Positions 8,801 through 16,919 of a stretch of 64,000 bases of DNA are shown piece by piece. The first letter of the stretch is position 1, and each line of letters begins with the position of its first letter. Origin of the DNA: Streptomyces sp. Tue 6430 (GTDB lineage Bacteria > Actinomycetota > Actinomycetes > Streptomycetales > Streptomycetaceae). The position numbers were made by a program, and so were the translations under genes. The notes below the pieces were generated by a model, which saw only the letters and a program-made list of their open reading frames with translations, was not told where the DNA came from and ran no database searches. The DNA lies in the NCBI GenBank assembly GCA_021568835.1, contig JAKGSH010000002.1, positions 310,001-374,000 of the forward strand. The letters are read 5' to 3'.

Positions 8801-11800
8801 GCGGTGGCCGGCAGGCCGGCCGGCCTGGCCCCCTCGGCCTGCAGTACGCGGACTTCGCGAGCTGGCAGCGCGAGGCGCTGGACGGCCCGGCGCTGGCAGG
8901 ACAGTCCGCGTACTGGCGGGAGCGGCTCGCCGGAGTGCGGCCGCTGGAACTGCCGGCCGACCACCGGCGGCCGCCCGAGCGGTCGGGCCGGGGCGGCACG
9001 GTCTCCTTCTCGGTGCCCGCCGACGTGGCCGGCGCGGCCCGGCGGCTGGCGGCGGGGCAGGGAGCGAGCCTGTTCATGTCCCTGCTGGCGGTGTTCCAGC
9101 TGCTGATGGCGAAGTACAGCGGCCAGGACGACATCGCGGTCGGCACTCCGATCGCGGGCCGCAACCGGGCCGAGACCGAGGACCTGATCGGCTTCTTCGT
9201 CAACACCCTCGTCCTGCGCACGGACCTGTCCGGCGACCCGGCCTTCACCGAGCTGCTGGCCCGCGTCAAGGACACCGCGCTCGGCGCCTACGACCACCAG
9301 GACCTGCCCTTCGAACGCCTCGTGGAAGAACTCGCTCCCGACCGGGACCTGTCCCGCAACCCGCTCTTCCAGACGATGTTCGTGCTCCAGAACACCCCGG
9401 ACGGCCACGCGTGGCGACTGCCCGGAACGGTGGTGGAGCCGGTCGCGGTCCGTGCGGAGGAGGCCAAGTTCGACCTGACCCTGTTCCTCACCGAGCGGCC
9501 CGACGGCTCGCTCGACGGCGATCTGGTCTTCGCCCTCGACCTGTTCGCACCGGACACGGCCGAGCGGCTGGCCGAGCACTTCACCACGTTGCTGCGCGCG
9601 GCCGTCGCCGGCCCGGAGCGCCGGCTGTCGGACCTGGAGGTGCTGGCCGGTGCCGAACGGCGCCGGGTGCTGGCCGACTGGAGCGGGGCGGGGCCGCCGC
9701 GGACACCGGGGCCGAAGCCGGTGCCGGGCTACGGTGCACCGGCTCGTCGAGGAGTGCGCCGCCCTGCGGCCGGACACCACGGCGGTGCTCTCGGCCGGCG
9801 GGGAGCTGACCTACCGGGAGCTGAACGCGAGGGCCAACCGGCTCGCCCGGCACCTGCGTTCCCGCGGAGCCGGTCCCGGGACCGCGGTCGCCGTGTGCCT
9901 GGAGCGCGGCCCGAGCAGATCACCGCACTGCTCGCGGTCCTCAAGTCCGGCGCCGCCTACGTGCCGCTGGATCCGGAGCACCCGTCCGACCGGCTCGCCC
10001 ACATGGTCGCGGACGCGGGGGCCGCGCTCGTCGTCACCGACGCCCTCGGGGCCGCACGGCTGCCCGACGAGCCCGGCCGGTTCCTCACCGACCGGGACTG
10101 GCCGTCCCTCGCGGACCTGCCGGCGCACGACCCGGAACCCGCGGCGACCTCCGGCGACCTGGCGTACGTGATCTACACCAGCGGCTCCACCGGCCGGCCC
10201 AAGGGCGTCGAGGTCGAGCACCGCAGCCTGGTCGGCCTGGTCCGCTGGACGGCCGACACCTTCGGCGCGGCCCCGGGACGGCATGTCGCTCTGCTGGCGG
10301 GGGTCGGGTTCGACGCGGCGGCCTGGGAGCTGTGGCCCGCGCTGGCGACCGGTGCCACCGTGTGCGTACCCGACGACACGGTGCGGCTGACACCGGCGCT
10401 GCTCCAGCGCTGGCTGACCGAGCGGCAGGTCACGGGCACCTTCGTCTCGACACCGGTGCTGGAGGCGCTGGCGGCCCTCGACTGGTCGGAGCCGACCTCC
10501 CTCGAGTACGTGCTGACCGGTGGCGACGCCCTGCGCCTGCCGGCCGGGCTGCGCCTGCCCTTCCGCGTCGTCAACAACTACGGACCCACCGAGTCGACGG
10601 TGGTGACGACCTCGGCCGAGGTCGTCCCCGGCACGGCCGTGCCACCGATCGGCCGGCCGGTGCGCGGCACCTTCGTGTACGTCGTGGACCGGCACGGCCG
10701 CCCGGTGCCGACCGGAGTACCGGGCGAACTCCTCGTCGGCGGGACCGGGCTGGCGCGCGGGTACCGGGGGCAGCCCGGACAGACGGCGGAGCGGTTCGTG
10801 ACCGTCCACGTCGACGGCGCGCCGCGCCGGGTCTACCGCACCGGGGACCGGGTGCGCTGGCTGGCCGACGGGCAACTGGAGTTCCTGGGGCGGCTGGACG
10901 AGCAGGTGAAACTGCGCGGGCACCGTATCGAGCCCGGTGAGATCGAGGCGGTGCTGCTGGCCGGCCCCGACGTCGCCGCGGCCACCGTCGTCGTCCGCGA
11001 GGACACCCCCGGCGACAGGCGGCTGGTCGCCTACGTCGTCCCGACGGCGGACGGTACGGTGTCGGGCGAGGCCCTGCGCGGGCGGCTGCGCCGAGAACTG
11101 CCCGACTTCATGGTGCCGTCCGCGTTCGTGGCGCTGGAGCGGCTGCCGCTCACCCCGAACGGCAAGGTGGACCGGCGGGCGCTGCCCGCGCCACGGCCCC
11201 GGGCGTCCGCGGCCGGTGGTCCGGCCCCCCGTACTCCGGTCGAGCGCGCGATCGCGGCGGCCTGGTCCCAGGTGCTGGGCACCGAGGTCACCGGTGTGGA
11301 CGACAACTTCTTCGAACTCGGCGGCCACTCCCTGCTCGCCACCCAGGTGACGTCACGGCTACGGGACGCGCTCGGGGTGGAGGTGCCGGTGCGGACCCTG
11401 TTCGCGGCACCCACCGTCGCCGGGCTGGCCGCGGCCGTGGCGGAGCCGGCGGCGAACGGGACGGCCGGCGCCGAGCCGATCGTGCCGGCCGACCGGACCG
11501 GCGGACCGCTGCCGCTGAGCTTCGCCCAGCAGCGGCTGTGGTTCCTGGACCGGCTGGAGCCCGGACGCGCGGAGTACACCGTGCCCTTCGCGCTGCGCGT
11601 CAACGGTGCGCTGGACACCGCGGCCCTCGACGCGGCGCTGACCCGCATGCTGGCGCGGCACGAGATCCTGCGGACGCGGTTCGTCGCCGACGAGGACGGG
11701 GAGCCGGCGCAGGTCGTCGACCCGCCGGCACCGGTGCGCACGGCCGTCCACGACCTGCGGCACATCGCCGATCCCGAGGAGCGGCTGGAGGCGGCAGGAC

Positions 11801-14661
11801 GCTTCGCCCGAGCGCAGGCCGCCCGCCCGTTCGACCTGGCGGCGGGACCGCTGCTGCGCGCGCACCTGGTGCGGCTGGCCGACGAGGAGGCGCACCTGCT
11901 GCTGACGGTGCACCACATCGCCTGCGACGGCTGGTCGGAGTCGCTCATGGCGCGCGAACTGCGGGAGGGCTACCGGGCGGCGACGACCGGCGCCCCACCC
12001 GAGGACACGGAACTGCCGGTGCAGTACGCGGACTTCTCCGTGTGGCAGCGGCAGAGGCTCTCCGGTGAGGTGCTGGAGGAGCAGTCGGCGTACTGGCGGG
12101 AGCGGCTCGCCGCTGTGGAACCGCTGGAACTGCCGACCGATCACCGCCGTCCGGCGGGAAGGCCCGGCGGCGGCGACACCGTGGCGTTCGAGGTGAGCGC
12201 GGCGGTGGCCGCCGGACTGCGGAAGGCTGCCAGAAGCGGCTCCGCGAGCCTGTACATGGTGCTGCTGGCGGCCTTCCAGGTGCTGCTGGCCAAGTACGGC
12301 CGCCAGGACGACGTGACCGTCGGCAGCCCGGTCGCCGGCCGCAACCGGGCCGAGACCGAGGACCTGATCGGCTTCTTCGTCAACACCCTGGTCATGCGCA
12401 CCGACCTGTCCGGCGACCCCGCCTTCACCGAACTCCTCGACCGGGTCAAGGACACCGCGCTCGGCGCCTACGACCACCAGGACCTGCCCTTCGAACGCCT
12501 CGTGGAGGAACTCGCCCCCGACCGCGACCCGTCCCGCAACCCCCTGTTCCAGACGATGTTCGTGCTCCAGAACACACCGGACGAGCACGGCTGGAGCCTT
12601 CCGGGGCTGGACGTGCAGCCGTTCACGGTCACGCTGCCGGATGCCAAGTTCGACCTCACCCTGATGATGTCCGAGGACGCGGACGGCGGTCTGCGCGGCG
12701 TCCTGGAGTACCGGACGGACCTCTTCGAACGGGACACGGTCGCCCGGCTGGCCGGCCACCTGGGCACCGTGCTGGAGACGGTGGCCCACGAGCCCGCGGT
12801 ACGCCTGTCCGGGCTCTGCCTGCTCACCCCCGAGGAGCGGCGAACGGTGGCCGAGCGGAACGACACCGCCACCGCCTTCCCGGACACCGCCACGCTGCAC
12901 GGCCTGTTCGAGGAGCGGGCGGCACGACAGCCGGACACGGTGGCCGTCGAAGGGCCGCAGGGCACGCTGACCTACGGCGAGCTGAACGCACGTGCCAACC
13001 GGATCGCCCACCACCTGCGCACCCGGTACGGAGTGCGGCCGGACATGCCGGTCGCGGTGTGCCTGGAGCGCGGCCCGGATCTGGTGACGGCCGAGCTCGG
13101 CGTCCTGAAAGCGGGGGCGCCGTACGTGCCGCTCGACCCGGACCATCCGGCCGACCGCCTGGCGTACATGGTGCGGGACACCGCGACCCCCGTCGTCCTC
13201 ACCGCCACCGCGCACAGCGGCCGGCTGCCCTCGGACGTGCCGCTGCTGCTGCTCGACGAGGACACCGCGACGCTGGACGGCGAGCCGGACACCGACCCCC
13301 GACCGGTCACCGCACCTCACCACCTGGCCTACCTGATCTACACCAGCGGATCCACCGGCCGCCCCAAGGGCGTGCAGGTCGAACACCGCAGCGTGGTCAA
13401 TCTGGTGCACTGGACGGCGCGGGAGTACGGGCTGGAGCCCGGACAGCGGATCGCGCTGTTGGCCGGGATCGGCTTCGACGCGGCGGCGTGGGAGCTGTGG
13501 CTCGGCCTGACCCGGGGCGCGACCTGCTGCGTCACCACCGAGACGGTCAGGCTCACCCCGCACCTGCTGCGGGACTGGCTGTGCGAGCAGCGCGTCCACG
13601 CCACGTTCCTGTCCACGCCCATGCTCGAGGCCCTGATAGCGCTGCCTTGGGCGGAGGAGAGCACCCTCGACTACGTGCTGACCGGCGGTGACCGGCTGCG
13701 GATGCCGGCACAGGCCCGGCCGCCGTTCCGCGTGATCAACAATTACGGTCCCACCGAGGCCACGGTCATCGTCACCTCAACGGTGGTCGAACCCGGCGAT
13801 GCGGTCCCGCCGATCGGCCGGCCCGTCGCCAACGTCCTGGCGTTCGTGGTGGACCAGCACGGCCGGCCGGCGCCGGTCGGGGTGCCCGGCGAACTCCTCG
13901 TCGGGGGGGTGCCGGTGGCCCGCGGCTACCGGGGCAGGCCGGAGCTGACCGCGGAGAGGTTCACCGAGTACGAGGCCGAAGGGGTGAGCACCAGGGTCTA
14001 CCGCACCGGTGACCTGGTGCGGTGGCGGGCGGACGGACAGCTGGAGTTCCTGCGGCGGATCGACAACCAGGTGAAGATCCGCGGCAACCGCATCGAGCTC
14101 GGCGAGATCGAGGCCACTTTGCTGACCCACCCCGGCATCGGCGAGGTCAGTGTGGTCGTCCGCGAGGACACGCCCGGCGACAAGCGGCTCGTGGCCTATC
14201 CGGTGGCCACCGGCGCGGACGCGCCGAGCACCGCGGAACTCCACGCCCACCTGGGACGGTTCCTGCCCGACTACATGATCCCGGCGGCGTTCGTCCCGCT
14301 GGAGCGGCTACCGCTGACCGCCAACGGCAAGGTGGACCGGGCGGCCCTGCCGGTACCGGACCACCAGCGGCCGGACCTGGGGACGGAGTACACGGCACCG
14401 CGCAACGCCGTCGAGCGGACCGTCACCGTCGTGTGGCAGGAGCTGCTGGGCATCGAGCGCGTCGGCGTGCACGACAACTTCTTCCAATTGGGAGGGCATT
14501 CGCTGCTCGCCACGCAGGTGGCCTCCCGGCTGCGAAAAGCGCTGCGGGTCGACGTGCCGGTGCGGGTCGTGTTCGACTCTCCCACCCCGGCGCGACTCGC
14601 CCAGGGCATCGCCGACCTGATGATGGCGGCGATCACGGCGCAGTTCGCGCCGGCGGGGTGA
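5828..14661 (+). CDS. Three-module NRPS, predicted Asn-Leu-Leu, no thioesterase (four single-base frame breaks)
   Basis: Read through four one-base losses (near 8828 in a C run, two between 9690 and 9735, one near 9912), this is one ~2,945-residue protein. Order: a C-terminal remnant of a condensation domain without HHxxxDG (5870-6470); A1 (6530-8030); PCP1 (GGHSLL); C2 (8335-9640, HHIVSDG); A2 (9735-11180); PCP2; C3 (11495-12830, HHIACDG); A3 (12890-14350); PCP3, ending at AQFAPAG. My hand-read ten-residue codes are DLTKVGEVGK for A1 (Asn-like), DAWFLGNVVK for A2 (Leu) and DAWFLGNVIK for A3 (Leu-like). There are no epimerase, methyltransferase or thioesterase domains. GTG 5828 follows GGGGAG. 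Chain release must be external or unusual. Modules 2 and 3 share long near-identical stretches. Confidence 0.9.
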
Positions 14662-14680
14662 CGGCACCCGGTGCCACGCC

Positions 14681-14722
14681 GTGAAGGGGCCGGACCTCGG
14701 TGACGAGGTCCGGCCCCTTCAC
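14681..14722. terminator. Perfect 18-bp inverted repeat between convergent NRPS and LuxR genes
   Basis: Arms at 14681-14698 (GTGAAGGGGCCGGACCTC) and 14705-14722 are exact complements around a 6-nt loop. It sits between the NRPS stop (14661) and the end of the convergent regulator (14754), so it likely terminates both transcripts. Confidence 0.9.
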
Positions 14723-14753
14723 GGTGCGCCGGTCACGCCGGGTGCGGGACGGT

Positions 14754-15749
14754 TCAGGCCACGTCCTCGGCGCGGATGCCGCCGCTGGCGAGCGCGAGGA
14801 CGCCGAGCTGAAACCGGCTCTGGGCACCGAACCGGTCGGTCAGCTTCTCCGAGAGCCGGCGCACCGTGCGCAGCGAGACGTCCATCCGGCGGGCCGCCGC
14901 GGCGTCCGTGAGCCCTTGCGCCCACAGGCGGAGCACATGCTGCTCCTGGAGGGAGAGGTTGCCGCGGGTACGAGGGCGCGCCTCCGCGAGGGGCAGGGCT
15001 TCCTTCCACAGCCGGGCGAAAAGGGTCGCGAAGGCTTCCGTGACCGACTCGACGCCGCACGCCATCGCGCCGACCACGCTGCGGCCGCCGATGACCGGCA
15101 CCACGACGTGCTTGCGGTCGGAGAGGAACATCCACACCGGCAGCGACGGCAGGGTGCGGACGGTGCCGCCGCACTCCTCGGTCCGGCGCAGGTGCTCCGT
15201 CGCTCCGGGGTCGTTGCGGACGCTCTCCAGCACGATGGCGCGTGCGGGAGTGCCGCGCCGCCGCAGTATCTCGTCCACCGGGCGGCCCGCGTCGAGGACC
15301 GCCGCGTCCACCCGCTCGGCCGGTCCGACAGTCAGCCATTCGTTCGCGCACTCCTCGGCGAGAGAGGCGATGTGCCGCCACACGGCGTCCGTGCCGGCCA
15401 GCCACTCGACGTCCGGAATGCTCGCCGGGCCGCGCCGACCGCGCTCCGACAGCAGCCGCGTCACCTCCAGTCGGCTGCCCTCCACCTGGAGGCGGTGACG
15501 GGCGAGTTCGTCCTGCTGCCGGGCGAGCATCGCTGCCAGCCCGACCTCCGGATCGACCGGGCGCCAGCCGCTCGCGGAGTCCCCCGGAACGACGAGCAGC
15601 AGGGCGGACAGCCGCTCCAGCCCGTTCCGGACCGTTTCCTCGGTCTCCTCCAGATGCTCGGCCAGCTCGGACACCTGCGCGCGGGGTCGGTCGACCATCG
15701 CGATGTACACACTCCGCGCGACGGAGTCGATATCCAGAGAGGTCCGCAT
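14754..15749 (-). CDS. LuxR-family regulator with N-terminal winged-helix (TrmB-like) domain
   Basis: A 331-residue regulator. The N-terminus (SELAEHLEETEETVRNGLERL, ~residues 24-45) looks like a TrmB/winged-helix segment. The C-terminus (~265-325, LSLQEQHVLRLWAQGLTDAAAARRMDVS and on) is a LuxR-type helix-turn-helix. There is no receiver domain and no P-loop. Such regulators often sit inside streptomycete antibiotic clusters. Convergence with the NRPS suggests it controls the left cluster, but it could serve the lanM locus. The ATG at 15749 was chosen over much longer low-information extensions. Confidence 0.85.
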   Translation of the reverse strand: MRTSLDIDSVARSVYIAMVDRPRAQVSELAEHLEETEETVRNGLERLSALLLVVPGDSASGWRPVDPEVGLAAMLARQQDELARHRLQVEGSRLEVTRLLSERGRRGPASIPDVEWLAGTDAVWRHIASLAEECANEWLTVGPAERVDAAVLDAGRPVDEILRRRGTPARAIVLESVRNDPGATEHLRRTEECGGTVRTLPSLPVWMFLSDRKHVVVPVIGGRSVVGAMACGVESVTEAFATLFARLWKEALPLAEARPRTRGNLSLQEQHVLRLWAQGLTDAAAARRMDVSLRTVRRLSEKLTDRFGAQSRFQLGVLALASGGIRAEDVA

Positions 15750-16299
15750 GTCGTCCACTCCTGTATGTCTTGTCGTACGGCACCTGTTCGCTGCGGGACA
15801 CGGGTTGAGATCGGGCCGACGGCGTTCCCCCCGGGGCATGACCGCGGGCCGCCGGCCGGACACCAGTAGAACGGGAGCCGCCGCGACGACGGATGCGGGC
15901 CGATCCCCAAGTTCCTTGCGGACAAGCGCGCCTGGGGCGGGTGAGGGCACCACTGCGGACGGTGCTCGCGTCCGGACGTCAACCCCCGGCGCACACGGCC
16001 ACTGCACCCGCTGGACGAACCGGACACCACCGCGCACACCGGCTGCTCCGCCGGCCGCCGACGACTGCCGCGTGCGCACGTGCGCGTGCTCGTCGGGTCG
16101 CGCACGCCCCCATATACCTGCAGGGCCGACCGCCCGCCCCGTACACCTCGGCCACGCGGCATCCGGCCCTGACGCCGGCCGCGCACACCCCGATGGCCTG
16201 CCCTTTCACCTCGTCAGGCGGCACAGCCCGACCTGGCGCCGCGCGCTCCGCGGCCTCCTGCCCCCATCGGCCGGCGGCACCGGGCACGGGCCGCCGGAG
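15750..16299. other. Intergenic region, no supported gene
   Basis: About 550 bp between the LuxR-type gene and the box upstream of the small peptide ORFs. Open frames cross it, but they are Arg/Pro/Ala-rich, lack ribosome sites and resemble no family. The promoter of the minus-strand regulator should lie near 15760-15850. Nothing else is seen. Confidence 0.5.
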
Positions 16300-16354
16300 A
16301 ATATGGGGGACAGTTCCCTATGCGGGCCCCCACCACATCTGTGACCTTGTTCTC
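16300..16354 (+). promoter_or_regulatory. Promoter/operator box shared with lanM
   Basis: The segment AATATGGGGGACAGTTCCC begins at 16300 and is followed by TATGCGGG. From the ATGGGGG to the GTG start at 16355 is 52 bases. The lanM upstream region (minus strand, 23283 to 23230) carries the same box at 53 bases. Both continue into a conserved ACCTTNTTC(C)TCGTGAC that includes the start codon. No Shine-Dalgarno is visible at either start, so leaderless transcription is possible. Confidence 0.7.
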
Positions 16355-16531
16355 GTGACCGCATCAGCCGCACCCGCGACTCCCCCCGACGCAGCCTCCC
16401 CGGCCCCCGCCCGGCGGGCCGCCACGATCCTTCAGGCCGGCACCGGCCGCGACCCGCTCCGCACCGGCGCCCCTGTCCCGACCACGGCGATCACCGAACT
16501 TCGCTGCACCGGCCGGGCCTTCGCACGCTGA
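16355..16531 (+). CDS. Small ORF (58 aa) sharing its promoter with lanM; possible RiPP precursor or leader gene
   Basis: The peptide starts VTASAAPATPPDAASP and ends TTAITELRCTGRAFAR, with one Cys and no membrane segment. The start is supported not by a ribosome site but by conservation of the whole upstream region, through the CTCGTGAC start context, with the lanM gene. It precedes the 67-residue peptide ORF by 76 bp and could be the first gene of a two-peptide transcript. I do not recognise a family. It may be a precursor for the LanM-like enzyme or a chance frame downstream of a real promoter. Confidence 0.45.
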   Translation: MTASAAPATPPDAASPAPARRAATILQAGTGRDPLRTGAPVPTTAITELRCTGRAFAR

Positions 16532-16607
16532 GAGTCACCGGGCGGGCCTCCCGACGCCGCTCGCTCACCATCCCGCACCCGCCCTCACAGACACGAGGTT
16601 TCCCACC

Positions 16608-16811
16608 ATGGCCGAGCTCCGTCGCGATGACTCCTCCGCTCCCGCCGACCTCCCCGCCCGTCCGGCCGACACGGATGCCGCCGGCGGCATCACCCTGTCG
16701 GGCCGCAACCGCGCCTGCGCCCGAGCCCGCGTCCTGGCGGGCATGGTCCTCACCAGCGGTCTCGTCATCACCCTGACCTCGATCGACACCTCGGTCTCCG
16801 CCCCGCACTGA
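16608..16811 (+). CDS. Small Ser/Thr-rich hydrophobic peptide (67 aa), candidate substrate of the LanM-like enzyme
   Basis: The peptide begins MAELRRDDSSAPADLPARPA, an acidic, leader-like N-terminus. A DTDAAGG double-glycine follows at residues 21-27, then a basic stretch with the only Cys (37). The hydrophobic tail starts VLAGMVLTSGLVITLTSI, and residues 49-67 contain eight Ser/Thr. GAGG lies 8 bases before the ATG. Class II precursors typically have an acidic leader ending in GG/GA. The near-absence of Cys fits a substrate that is dehydrated but not cyclised, matching the missing zinc ligands in the LanM-like protein. That link is inference; a small membrane peptide of other function is possible. 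Confidence 0.55.
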   Translation: MAELRRDDSSAPADLPARPADTDAAGGITLSGRNRACARARVLAGMVLTSGLVITLTSIDTSVSAPH

Positions 16812-16863
16812 ACGTGCGCTCCGCGCCGCGGGCCGACGGCAGCCGGCCCTGCCCCACCTCATG

Positions 16864-16903
16864 CCCGCCGGTACCGGACGGCGCACGGCACCGGACCGGC
16901 GGG
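16864..16903. terminator. Imperfect stem-loop between small peptide gene and LAL regulator
   Basis: CCCGCCGGT at 16864-16872 pairs with ACCGGCGGG at 16895-16903, with partial pairing continuing inward. It lies between convergent genes ending at 16811 and 16920, so a bidirectional terminator is likely. Confidence 0.55.
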
Positions 16904-16919
16904 ACCTTCGAAACACCCC

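Noticed and set aside
15893..16354. Long plus-strand open frame running into the 58-aa ORF
   Set aside because: Arg/Pro/Ala-rich translation, no ribosome site, no family resemblance, and it crosses the promoter box; only the part from GTG 16355 is kept.
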